Assembly: GCA_002387735.1 (NCBI GenBank)
Contig: DGKJ01000110.1
Coordinates: 6,780-18,304 of the forward strand
Direction of reading: 5' to 3'
Length of the DNA stretch: 11,525 nucleotides
DNA from: Bacteriovoracaceae bacterium UBA4573
GTDB taxonomy: Bacteria > Bdellovibrionota > UBA1018 > UBA923
Under the pieces are notes generated by a model. That model ran no database searches and had not been told where the DNA came from. It was given only the letters and a program-made list of their open reading frames with translations. A program made the translations under genes and the position numbers. Below are positions 1 to 7,355 of the stretch, in pieces. Position 1 is the stretch's first letter. The number at the start of each line of letters is the position of its first letter.

Positions 1-2486
1 CCCCCGTAGGCTGGAGCGATTGATCGATCTACATATCGTCTAGAAAGGGCCGCTCCTCCGACTAAAATTGGAACATCTATTCCAGCCTTTGCTAAATCTT
101 CAGCGGTAACTACCATCTGTTGAGCAGACTTAACTAACAGACCGGAAAGACCAAGAATGTTGGGTGAATGTTCTTTTACCGCAGAAATTAATTGTTCCGG
201 AGGAACTTTGATTCCCAGGTTTACAACTTGAAACCCATTATTCGCGAGTACAATTTCGACTAAGTTCTTTCCGATATCGTGAACGTCACCTTTGACAGTT
301 GCGAGCAGAATTTTTCCACGACTTGCAGTGTCCGCTTTTTCCATGTGAGGTTCTAAAAAATTAACCGCCGTCTTCATAACTTCAGCGGATTGCAGTACTT
401 CGGCTACGATCAATTCGTTCCGATTAAAAAGTCGCCCGACCTCGTCCATGCCCGCCATAAGAGGACCGTTAATTATATCGAGAGGCCTGCTAATTTTTAG
501 GGCCGCTTCGAGGTCGGCAATTAATCCGTCTTTTGAACCCTCGATTACATATCGAGGCAGACGTTCCTCAAGAGGTAATCGAACTTTGGGTTCGTTGGTT
601 CGCGTTACATTTCGAAAGTGTGCTGCAAATTTTGCGACAGGGTCTTCGCCGCGATTCCATATTAAATTTTCCGATAAAGTTTTTTCAACATCAGAGATAG
701 AAGAAAAACGTACTAGTTTTTCTGAATTTACAATTGCGAGGTCCAAGCCTGCCTGTACGCAGTGGTAAAGAAAAACAGAATTTAACACCTCACGTCCGGC
801 ATGAGGCAATCCAAAGGAAACGTTTGATATACCCAAAACTGTTTTACATGCGGGAAAGGCTTGTTTAATGAGTCTAATGCCTTCTATCGTTTCAACCGCC
901 GACCCCACGTACTGCGCATCACCAGTTGCACAAGGAAAAACAAGGGGATCAAAATAAATGTCTTCTGGCTGAACGCCATATTTATTTACCAATAAATCAT
1001 ACGAACGCTTTGCGATTTCCAGCTTTCGTTGCCGAGTGACGCCCATACCTTGAACCGGGTCTTCATCGATGGTCCCAACCACTAGGGCTGCGCCAAATTT
1101 TTTAGCAATCGGCACTACTTCTTCGTAGCGTTCTTCGCCGTCTTCCAGATTGATTGAATTAATGATTGCTTTACCTTGACAGTAGGTAAGAGCCATTTCG
1201 ATAACTTTGGCATCTGTCGAATCAATCATTAAAGGAGCGCGAACTTTGCGAATGACAAACTCCAAAAACTTTCGAACATCGTCCATTTCGTTGCGATCAG
1301 GGTTAGCGAGACAAATATCAATTATCTGAGCGCCGTTTTTAACCTGAGTTTTCGCGATCTCGGAAGCATCGTCGAATTTTTCCGCACAAATCAAATCTTT
1401 GAATTTTTTGGAACCAATTACATTGGTGCGTTCACCTACAAGCACAGGTCGCATTTCATCTGTGATTTCCAGCGGATCGACACCAGACAAAACCGATCTC
1501 CTGGTTTTTACAGGAGTCCTTGGCTTCAGTGAGTCGGCCAACTTGCGGAGTTCTGCTATGTGACCAGAATGAGTTCCGCAGCAGCCGCCAACAACGTTTA
1601 TCCAAGTGTTATCGCCGAATCGCTTAAGGGCGGCGGCTACCATTCCCGGTGTTTCAAGATATTTTCCGTTTTCGTCGGGGAGCCCGGCATTAGGAACGCA
1701 GGCCACTGGCATACTCGCATACTTTGAAAGCGTGCGAATGTGGTCCGTCATGAATTCGGGCCCCGTTGCACAGTTGAGACCAATATAAAGCAGATCGGTG
1801 TGCTCTAACGACGCTAATGCGGCTTCTACGTTCTGGCCGCCGAGCATTGTGCCCATGGGTTCGATAGTAAGAGAAACTGCGACAGGTATTCGGTCTTCTT
1901 TTGAGATTGTTGTAAACAGTCGTTCTATCGCGAGTAGTCCAGCTTTTACATTTCGCATGTCCTGACAGGTTTCGAGCAAAAAGTAATCAACTCCTGCGTC
2001 GTACAAGGCTTTTACCTGCACGTAAAAAGTATCTAATAGTTCTTCAAAAGTAGCTCCGCCGGTAACCGATAGGGCTTTCGTGGTAGGTCCGATTGATCCA
2101 GCGACAAAACGTGGCCAATCAGTAGTTGCATACTTTTCGCAAGCGGCTCGGGCCAATCGGACGGCCGCGGTATTAATTTCAACTGCTTTGTGTTGTAGAC
2201 CGTATTCTGCCAATACAAGCGGAGTTGCACCGAACGTGTTAGTTTCAACAATGTCGGCCCCAGACTTCAAATAACCTTCGTGCACCCCTTGAATAACATC
2301 TGGGCGAGTTAAAACGAGATTTTCGTTACAGCCGTCGAGGTCTTCACCACCGAAATCTTCGGCGGTCAAATTACGTTCCTGAATGGCCGTGCCCATGGCA
2401 CCGTCGATGACTAGTACTTTGTCCGCAAGTCGCTGTTTAAGCGCTAGTACACGAGCCCGACGCTCATTCACCAAATGATTTTGCAT
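1..2486 (-). CDS. metH: Cobalamin-dependent methionine synthase (5-methyltetrahydrofolate--homocysteine methyltransferase), C-terminus cut by window edge
   Basis: MetH makes methionine in the cytoplasm by moving a methyl group from 5-methyltetrahydrofolate to homocysteine through cobalamin. Reading the minus strand gives 828 uninterrupted codons. The homocysteine-binding barrel comes first (about residues 20-325), with DGAMGT at 28-33 and the zinc-ligand cysteines Cys239 (GLNCATGP) and Cys302/Cys303 (GGCCGTHSGH). The pterin-binding domain follows (about 345-620, starting at VGERTNVIGSKKF). Next are the helical cap and the start of the B12 Rossmann domain, with DVHDIGKN at 734-741, whose His736 is the expected cobalt ligand. 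E. coli MetH is about 1,227 residues, so the end of the B12 domain and the AdoMet reactivation domain lie outside. The ATG at 2486 is chosen because an in-frame TAA lies a few codons upstream. It has no evident Shine-Dalgarno. The gene is divergent from proS. All catalytic motifs in view are intact. Confidence 0.97.
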   Translation of the reverse strand, partial: MQNHLVNERRARVLALKQRLADKVLVIDGAMGTAIQERNLTAEDFGGEDLDGCNENLVLTRPDVIQGVHEGYLKSGADIVETNTFGATPLVLAEYGLQHKAVEINTAAVRLARAACEKYATTDWPRFVAGSIGPTTKALSVTGGATFEELLDTFYVQVKALYDAGVDYFLLETCQDMRNVKAGLLAIERLFTTISKEDRIPVAVSLTIEPMGTMLGGQNVEAALASLEHTDLLYIGLNCATGPEFMTDHIRTLSKYASMPVACVPNAGLPDENGKYLETPGMVAAALKRFGDNTWINVVGGCCGTHSGHIAELRKLADSLKPRTPVKTRRSVLSGVDPLEITDEMRPVLVGERTNVIGSKKFKDLICAEKFDDASEIAKTQVKNGAQIIDICLANPDRNEMDDVRKFLEFVIRKVRAPLMIDSTDAKVIEMALTYCQGKAIINSINLEDGEERYEEVVPIAKKFGAALVVGTIDEDPVQGMGVTRQRKLEIAKRSYDLLVNKYGVQPEDIYFDPLVFPCATGDAQYVGSAVETIEGIRLIKQAFPACKTVLGISNVSFGLPHAGREVLNSVFLYHCVQAGLDLAIVNSEKLVRFSSISDVEKTLSENLIWNRGEDPVAKFAAHFRNVTRTNEPKVRLPLEERLPRYVIEGSKDGLIADLEAALKISRPLDIINGPLMAGMDEVGRLFNRNELIVAEVLQSAEVMKTAVNFLEPHMEKADTASRGKILLATVKGDVHDIGKNLVEIVLANNGFQVVNLGIKVPPEQLISAVKEHSPNILGLSGLLVKSAQQMVVTAEDLAKAGIDVPILVGGAALSRRYVDRSIAPAYG

Positions 2487-2561
2487 ACATAAAGAGGCGT
2501 ATCTTGCTTAACTGAAAAACTCAATTTAAAAGGATTATGCGAATAATCTAAGAGAAAAATT
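2487..2561. promoter_or_regulatory. Divergent metH-proS intergenic region
   Basis: This 75-bp AT-rich spacer is the only place for promoters of both metH (leftward) and proS (rightward), unless they sit inside coding sequence. I see no convincing sigma-70 pair in either direction: TTGCTT at 2504-2509 with TAAAAG 17 bp downstream is a poor candidate for proS. A purine-rich AGAGA at 2551-2555 is a weak ribosome-binding candidate for proS. The spacer also holds a perfect inverted repeat, listed separately. It is too short for a cobalamin or SAM riboswitch in front of metH, and none is visible. Confidence 0.5.
2533..2548. repeat. Perfect inverted repeat between metH and proS
   Basis: GATTAT and ATAATC are exact reverse complements separated by the four bases GCGA. 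The palindrome lies 13 bp upstream of the proS start and 46 bp upstream of the metH start. It could be a dimeric operator shared by both promoters, a small AU-rich hairpin in the proS leader, or chance in AT-rich DNA. The stem is too weak, and lacks a T-run, to be a terminator. Confidence 0.4.
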
Positions 2562-4289
2562 ATGAAAATTTCCAAATATTTTTATTTTACTTCGAAGTCA
2601 GTTTCCCAAGAAGACGAGGCGATTTCGTATAAGCTAATGCTGCGCGCCGGAATGTTACTTAAACACGGTGCAGGACTTTACAGCTATTTGCCGATGGCAC
2701 AGAAGGCCCTCGAAAAAGTGAAACGCGTTATTCGCGAGGAACTTGACCGGGATGGTAACGTTGAGTTGCTGATGCCGTTTGTTCAACCAGCGGCCTTGTG
2801 GAAAGAGTCCGGGCGATGGGAGGACATGGGACCTGAAATGGCGCGATTCAAAGATCGAAAGAAAAACGATTATGCGCTTTCTCCCACACACGAGGAAGTA
2901 ATTACTGACGTTTTTAGAAGCCAAGCGAAGTCCTATAAAGACCTCCCAATTTCTTTATATCAAATTGCAACGAAATTTAGAGACGAACCACGACCCCGAT
3001 TTGGATTACTTCGCGGTCGCGAATTCATTATGAAAGACGGCTATAGTTTTCATGAGACTCAAGAATGTTTACAGAAAACCTACGATGCATATTTCAAAGC
3101 CTATTGTAGAATTGTCGAACGCCTTGGGCTGAAATACCGAGTGGTTCAAGCGGACACCGGAAACATGGGTGGCTCGATGAGCCACGAATTTCATGTATTA
3201 GCGGAACGAGGAGAGGACGAAATATTATTTTGTGATGCGATTGGACTTGCCGCGAATGCGGAGATGGCACCACTTCCAAAAAATGCGCATTTTACTAAGT
3301 CGAACGGCACTGGTGGAGGGGTCGAAAAGGTTGGTACGCCCGGTGCGACGAAATTAGAAGATTTAGAGCGAACCCTCAAGGTTTCGATGGTCGATATGAT
3401 TAAGTCTGTGGCCTATGAGCTGGTAGTGCCCGGCGTGGGAGAGTCTCGTCCTGTGGTGGTATTTATTCGTGGAGATTTGCCGGTATCCGAGACTAAATTG
3501 AAAAAATATTTAGATCGCGGTGAACTGCGGCCCCTCTCGGTTGATACCGCGAAAAAATTCGGACTGACGCTGGGTTTTATGGGGCCGTCTAATTCACCCA
3601 AAACAGGGGTAATCTATCTTTTCGATCACTCGTTGTCGCAGCCAGGTAAATTCTGGGTGTCGGGTGCCAACGAAACAGACTTTCACTTTAAAAATTTTCA
3701 GGAAGGTAGAGACTTTCAAGTACACGAAAGCAAAGACCTCGCGCTTGCCAAAAAAGGCGATCGTTGCGACGAAACCAATGTTTACGAAAGTGCTCGTGGC
3801 ATTGAGATCGGACATATTTTTCAGTTGGGGAAAAAATATACCGAAGCGATGAAAGTATCGTTGCACGGCTCTGACGGCAAACCAATGGTTCCGACCATGG
3901 GTTGTTACGGGATTGGAGTGTCGCGACTGATGGCGTCCGCTATCGAGCAAAACAATGATGAGCGCGGAATGATCTGGCCTAAGGCGATAGCTCCGTACCA
4001 AGTGCACCTCATTTGTAGCAATATGAAGAATGACGCAATTCGTCAGGCAGCAGAAGCTTTCTACGGTGAATTGGGTGAGATGGGGTTCGAAGTATTGTTC
4101 GATGATCGTGAACTGCAGTTTGGCGCGAAAATTACGGACGCCGAATTGTGTGGCATGCCAATTATTGTGGTTATTGGCAATGCGTTTGCTTCCAGCGGAC
4201 AATTCGAAGTGATCATTCGTCAGGGATTAATCAAACAACAGCTCGGCAAAGAAGCGACCGTCTCGCTCCTCAAATCGACCCTTTTATGA
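2562..4289 (+). CDS. proS: Proline--tRNA ligase, bacterial type with inserted editing domain
   Basis: ProRS attaches proline to tRNA(Pro) in the cytoplasm and clears mischarged alanine through an inserted editing domain. The 575-residue length matches the bacterial E. coli-type enzyme (about 570). Class II signatures are in order: motif 1 around 37-60 (GAGLYSYLP), the SPTHEE segment at 107-112, motif 2 around 138-165 (FRDEPRPRFGLLRGREFIMKDGYSFH region) and motif 3 at 447-458 (GCYGIGVSRLMA). The editing insertion spans roughly 222-405, beginning at CDAIGLAANAEMA. The anticodon-binding domain is about 475-575. Within it, the segment after DDR at 514-516 reads ELQFGAKITDAEL, where the family usually has an ERPGVKFADAEL-like sequence. 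The 3' end overlaps the convergent PAP2 gene by 6 bp. The start has only a weak purine-rich leader, but no better upstream start exists. Confidence 0.97.
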   Translation: MKISKYFYFTSKSVSQEDEAISYKLMLRAGMLLKHGAGLYSYLPMAQKALEKVKRVIREELDRDGNVELLMPFVQPAALWKESGRWEDMGPEMARFKDRKKNDYALSPTHEEVITDVFRSQAKSYKDLPISLYQIATKFRDEPRPRFGLLRGREFIMKDGYSFHETQECLQKTYDAYFKAYCRIVERLGLKYRVVQADTGNMGGSMSHEFHVLAERGEDEILFCDAIGLAANAEMAPLPKNAHFTKSNGTGGGVEKVGTPGATKLEDLERTLKVSMVDMIKSVAYELVVPGVGESRPVVVFIRGDLPVSETKLKKYLDRGELRPLSVDTAKKFGLTLGFMGPSNSPKTGVIYLFDHSLSQPGKFWVSGANETDFHFKNFQEGRDFQVHESKDLALAKKGDRCDETNVYESARGIEIGHIFQLGKKYTEAMKVSLHGSDGKPMVPTMGCYGIGVSRLMASAIEQNNDERGMIWPKAIAPYQVHLICSNMKNDAIRQAAEAFYGELGEMGFEVLFDDRELQFGAKITDAELCGMPIIVVIGNAFASSGQFEVIIRQGLIKQQLGKEATVSLLKSTLL

Positions 4290-5306
4290 GGGAGAGGCAG
4301 TTTCTGCATTATATCTACGATTAGTTGAGTCCGATTTAAGAGAATTAATTTGCCTATCGGACTCTGACTCCGAACGAGCGTACCTTTTTTGCAGCCAGCT
4401 TTCGATACCGCGTACTATGACGAAGGCCGTCAATGAGTAAAGTATGCCCAGTATAACATCAATAATGTAATGGTGATTCAAATAGACGGCACTAAAGCAC
4501 ATCAAAAGGAAAAATACGATGGCGGGAGTCCGGAATCTTTTAACCGACAACGCCGCCCACGCGACTAACAGTGGGTAACTTACGTGCAGTGACGGAATGG
4601 CACCATACACATCGACGCTCATACCGTACATGGCATCAAAAAAGTGGGTACCCATTAATTGGTCGAAACGAGCAGCTCCTGCCGGGCTGGCCACCACATC
4701 TGTACGAGCAGGACCAAGGCCATAGGCAGCAACATACCAGGGCGGTGCGGCGGGGTATATAAAGTAGGTCGCAAAACCCATTATGTTAACAGTAAAAAAG
4801 CACCACCCAAAGGTACGAAGGACGGCCAGCTGTCGGGCAAATAATAGTAGAAAGCCGGTTCCGAGATATTCAAAAACGAAGGTGATATAAGCAAATCCTG
4901 CGAAAAAATCGAGAATCTTCCAGTTGTTACGTTCAAAGTATTCGTTTGGGGTTAAAACAGTTCCATTTGATTCAATGCCGAATAGTTTTTTCTCTAGAAA
5001 ATAGGGCTCTGAAACGTGCACGTTTCCTTCGATTCCCTGCCAGTAATAATAGCGCATCGAATCGTAAGCCATTCCCGTCAAAATGAAAGGGGTGAAATAT
5101 TTTAGAAACGTACGAGTTCTGGAATTATAGGAATCCAACAGTACCAATGATGCGATTATTACATGTTTTGATTCTAGGCCACCTAAGACAAATATCGTCA
5201 AAACATAGGCGAGTCCCAATGCTAAAGGCCACCATCTACGCTTTAAAGCGCGTTCAGGAATGAGCCAAAGAGCGATTTCTTGCGAAAGGAGATTTGCGGT
5301 ACTCAT
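4284..5306 (-). CDS. PAP2-family membrane phosphatase/phosphotransferase, AUR1 (inositol phosphorylceramide synthase)-like
   Basis: This is a 340-residue polytopic membrane protein. Hydrophobic segments are near residues 24-43, 47-58, 68-83, 130-158, 163-184, 242-254, 259-274 and 280-299. The three PAP2 elements are present: YPAAPPW at 184-190, GAIPSLHVSYP at 235-245 (His241), and NHHYIIDV at 277-284 (His279 and Asp283, the expected His-Asp pair). The APPW and SLH...HHYxxD pattern is that of the AUR1-like PAP2 branch, which includes phosphosphingolipid synthases. In bacteria such proteins may instead be polyprenyl-diphosphate or lipid phosphatases, so the substrate is unknown. The open frame extends to 5543, but the extra 79 residues are polar, non-membrane and antisense to the neighbouring gene. 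The Met at 5306 directly precedes the conserved-looking part and is preferred. The C-terminal tail (about 310-340) is polar and rich in Ser, Asp and Asn. Confidence 0.85.
   Translation of the reverse strand: MSTANLLSQEIALWLIPERALKRRWWPLALGLAYVLTIFVLGGLESKHVIIASLVLLDSYNSRTRTFLKYFTPFILTGMAYDSMRYYYWQGIEGNVHVSEPYFLEKKLFGIESNGTVLTPNEYFERNNWKILDFFAGFAYITFVFEYLGTGFLLLFARQLAVLRTFGWCFFTVNIMGFATYFIYPAAPPWYVAAYGLGPARTDVVASPAGAARFDQLMGTHFFDAMYGMSVDVYGAIPSLHVSYPLLVAWAALSVKRFRTPAIVFFLLMCFSAVYLNHHYIIDVILGILYSLTAFVIVRGIESWLQKRYARSESESDRQINSLKSDSTNRRYNAETASPS
5285..5292 (+). promoter_or_regulatory. Shine-Dalgarno-like AAAGGAGA upstream of the exported-protein gene
   Basis: This is the strongest Shine-Dalgarno-like sequence noticed in the window. 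It lies 13 nt (counted from GGAG) upstream of the ATG at 5305, which is longer than ideal. It supports 5305 over the alternative ATG at 5332, which has no such sequence. It sits inside the first codons of the antisense PAP2 gene, so it could be coincidental. Confidence 0.35.
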
Positions 5307-5988
5307 GATTTCAGTGTTAAAACCGCAACGTATGTTGCACCTACGTTTGTTGCAAGTTGTTTTTAGTGTTGTTTTTTTTGGCTTCGGACCCTTAGCGCTC
5401 GCTACTGAGGGGGCTTCCGCGTGTTTTGATTTTTCAAAAAAGGTGGCCGATCCCCTGCGAACCGCCCCCGCCTGGAAGTCGGATCGTAGGGAAGATGTGA
5501 GCGGCCGCGGTAAAGTCACTCGGCATGAGCCGGGAAAACCCAAAAGCGGGTATGTATGGGGCCAGGCGCGGGGAGTTGTTCGAAAACCAATACGCGAGCT
5601 CCTGAATCTTCTGCTTGATCACAACACCACAAAAAGTAGTAAAATTCGGGAAATCAATTTTTCGAAGTCGTCTGATGAAAACTACTTCGCTCGGCATGTA
5701 ATTACTTTTGAAGTGACAGCACTCATTTTCTTTTCCGCAGAATGGACCGAGGAATGGGGTTATGCGATTACGCGCGGATCAGGCATGGCTCCGGAACGCG
5801 TGGTGATTTCTTACCAAAAGACCGCTGGCACCAGCCACATCGAGCATTTATGTGGAAGCATTGTTTTAGAAATGATCGACGCGAACACTACTGACGTTTA
5901 TGCATACGAAGAAGTGAATGCAAATCAGAGAAACGACGAAGACACTGAAAGCGGCTTAGTCGGTACGTTATTAACTTTGCGAAAGTGA
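5305..5988 (+). CDS. Exported protein of unknown function, possible SRPBCC-like lipid-binding fold
   Basis: I do not recognise a named family with certainty. From the ATG at 5305 the product is 227 residues. A basic N-region (Lys6, Arg9, Arg14) is followed by a hydrophobic stretch at about 15-33 ending in PLALA, with a plausible signal-peptidase site near Ala34. It should therefore be periplasmic or membrane-anchored. The mature part has two cysteines (Cys40, Cys183), and ASAC before Cys40 is a poor lipobox. The second half (about 130-227) alternates beta-like strands and ends in EEVNANQRNDEDTESGLVG then a short helix, which resembles the end of SRPBCC/START-type proteins. That assignment is tentative. 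It is the first gene of a tight operon, and its TGA overlaps the GTG of the methyltransferase gene. A start at 5332 (218 residues) also leaves a good signal peptide. The frame is open back to an ATG at 5260, but that gives a charged N-terminus ahead of the signal. Confidence 0.75.
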   Translation: MISVLKPQRMLHLRLLQVVFSVVFFGFGPLALATEGASACFDFSKKVADPLRTAPAWKSDRREDVSGRGKVTRHEPGKPKSGYVWGQARGVVRKPIRELLNLLLDHNTTKSSKIREINFSKSSDENYFARHVITFEVTALIFFSAEWTEEWGYAITRGSGMAPERVVISYQKTAGTSHIEHLCGSIVLEMIDANTTDVYAYEEVNANQRNDEDTESGLVGTLLTLRK

Positions 5989-6575
5989 AAAAAATGATTT
6001 TGACTAAAGGACTCCAAGCCGTCTACGCGGCGACAATCGACCGATCAAAATTTCGAGAGGTTGTTTCGCGTCTAGTAGTATTTGTACTGCCACTTTTTTA
6101 CTGGGGTCGGCAGCCATGGTGGTGGGGTCTATTATTCGTAGGTGCCGGTATATTGCTGAGAGCGTGGGCTGCCGGATATTTGCACAAAGATGAGGAGCAG
6201 GCAGCGGCTGGGCCATATCTCTTGGTGCGCCACCCTTTGTATTTGGGGTCCTGCCTGCTTGCACTCGGTTTGATTATTACTTTGCATCATTGGTTCGTTA
6301 CATTAGCGATTGGCGGAGTGACGGCTCTTACATACCTACACACTATTCGGCATGAAGAAAAAAATCTCCTCAAGAGATTCGGGGAGTCTTACGCTCGATA
6401 CTGCAATGAAACCGGTCCTCTTTGGCCTCGCGTCGGTGGGCTTAAAAAATTCTTTGCTTTTAAAAGCAAGAGGAAGTTTTCGTTTCGTCAGTATTTAAAA
6501 AACAAAGAGTACGAATGTTTGTTGGGAGTAGTAGTTGTTCTCGGAGTTCTTTATTTGGGTGCTGGATCGAAATGA
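5985..6575 (+). CDS. Isoprenylcysteine carboxyl methyltransferase/phospholipid methyltransferase-family membrane protein
   Basis: This is a 196-residue integral membrane protein of the ICMT/PEMT-like superfamily, which uses S-adenosylmethionine to methylate lipid-type acceptors inside the membrane. Hydrophobic segments lie near 28-40, 45-62, 84-100, 104-119 and 179-193. The family core is clear: GPYLLVRHPLYLG at 76-88, with the cofactor-binding RHP, then HEEKNLLKRFGESYARYC at 123-140 with the paired glutamates. In this superfamily these elements form the SAM and acceptor site. The acceptor here is unknown; bacteria generally lack prenylated CaaX proteins, so a lipid, quinone or glycolipid is more likely (inference). 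The GTG at 5985 overlaps the preceding TGA as GTGA, suggesting translational coupling. The ATG at 5994 is the alternative start. A positively charged linker (about 154-170) and an extra C-terminal hydrophobic segment follow the usual core. The 3' end overlaps the next gene as ATGA. Confidence 0.9.
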   Translation: MKKMILTKGLQAVYAATIDRSKFREVVSRLVVFVLPLFYWGRQPWWWGLLFVGAGILLRAWAAGYLHKDEEQAAAGPYLLVRHPLYLGSCLLALGLIITLHHWFVTLAIGGVTALTYLHTIRHEEKNLLKRFGESYARYCNETGPLWPRVGGLKKFFAFKSKRKFSFRQYLKNKEYECLLGVVVVLGVLYLGAGSK

Positions 6576-7348
6576 GACTGACGGTCGTAGTTCCTACCTT
6601 TAATGAAGCTGACACTATTGAAAACTCGTTACGCGAAATCGAACGTGTCTTGGGTCCAGAATTGTCGAAGGATACCGAGTTATTGATTGCCGACGATGGT
6701 TCCGACCCAATGCCAGAGTTGGTAGAACGTCTAAAAAAAGAAATCGGTTTTGCCAGATTAGAATTACTTCGGAACTCGCCGCCTGTCGGAAAGGGGCTCT
6801 CCTTAGCTCGGGCATTTGAGCGAGCCCAGGGGCGAACGGTTGGTTTTCTTGATGCAGATCTTTCGACCCCTGCCACATACATACTCGAAGCTCTAAAAGT
6901 CCTCGAAGCGAATGAGGCCGATCTTTATATCGGATCACGAAGAGCGATGGGTGCAAATGTAGTGCGCGAGCAATTCTGGCTGAAGGACGTTCTCGGTGAT
7001 GCGCTTCGAGTTGGCGTAAACGCAGTCATATTTAGACTAGGCCGAAAATACAGTGACACTCAATGCGGTTTTAAATTCTTTAAGAACCAAGTCGCGAAGG
7101 TATTGTATTGCAACCTCGTTGCGTATGATGGGGTTACAGATGTCGAAATTTTGGTAAGAGCTAATCTACTAGGATATCGTGTGTGTGAACGAGGCGTAGA
7201 ATGGTGTGATACCCGAGAAAGTAAGCGGTCTCTTAAACGAATACTAATCGGGGATCTTAAAGCCATAACTCGAATAATGTGGCATTACGGAGTATTCGAA
7301 AAAAAACAAATCAAAGACCTTCGTCGTTTTGAAAAAACCCTTATATAA
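6572..7348 (+). CDS. Family 2 glycosyltransferase, ALG5/DPM1-like (polyprenyl-phosphate glycosyltransferase)
   Basis: This 258-residue cytosolic GT-A enzyme has the motifs of dolichyl-phosphate glucose/mannose synthases, which move a sugar from a nucleotide donor onto a polyprenyl phosphate. Visible elements are VVPTFNE at 6-12, DDGS at 41-44, GKGLSLARAF around 73-82, the metal-binding DADLST at 94-99, GSRR at 121-124, DTQCGFKFF at 162-170, and DGVTDVEIL at 186-194. The DTQCGFK and DVE motifs point to ALG5/DPM1-like enzymes rather than chain-extending GT2s. There is no C-terminal membrane domain of the ArnC/GtrB kind. The product is probably undecaprenyl-phosphate-sugar on the inner leaflet (inference); the sugar is unknown. 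The ATG at 6572 overlaps the upstream TGA as ATGA. The frame opens earlier at 6515, but that would run 61 nt into the methyltransferase gene. The preceding methyltransferase and following membrane gene suggest a shared lipid-linked substrate. Confidence 0.93.
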   Translation: MRLTVVVPTFNEADTIENSLREIERVLGPELSKDTELLIADDGSDPMPELVERLKKEIGFARLELLRNSPPVGKGLSLARAFERAQGRTVGFLDADLSTPATYILEALKVLEANEADLYIGSRRAMGANVVREQFWLKDVLGDALRVGVNAVIFRLGRKYSDTQCGFKFFKNQVAKVLYCNLVAYDGVTDVEILVRANLLGYRVCERGVEWCDTRESKRSLKRILIGDLKAITRIMWHYGVFEKKQIKDLRRFEKTLI

Positions 7349-7355
7349 TAACGAT

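Noticed and set aside
448..768. 106-codon forward frame inside metH
   Set aside because: It is antisense to the B12 helical-cap and adjacent region of MetH, which is unbroken and motif-rich on the other strand.
2487..2561. Cobalamin or SAM riboswitch upstream of metH
   Set aside because: The spacer is far too short, and no B12-box or SAM-box-like sequence is visible.
3594..4202. 202-codon open frame on the minus strand inside proS
   Set aside because: It is a shadow of proS, whose class II synthetase motifs are clear in the forward frame. The antisense product has no recognisable domain.
5325..5424. Lipoprotein signal (lipobox) in the exported protein
   Set aside because: The only nearby cysteine (Cys40) is preceded by ASA without the usual Leu at -3 and lies several residues past the hydrophobic core.
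5307..5543. 79-residue N-terminal extension of the PAP2 gene
   Set aside because: It is polar, lacks membrane character unlike the rest of the protein, and lies antisense to the signal-peptide gene. The Met at 5306 is a more natural start.
7329..7355. TTG start giving a 9-residue longer GT-C-like protein
   Set aside because: The ATG at 7356 lies just after the previous stop. The added residues are polar and the TTG has no ribosome-binding support.
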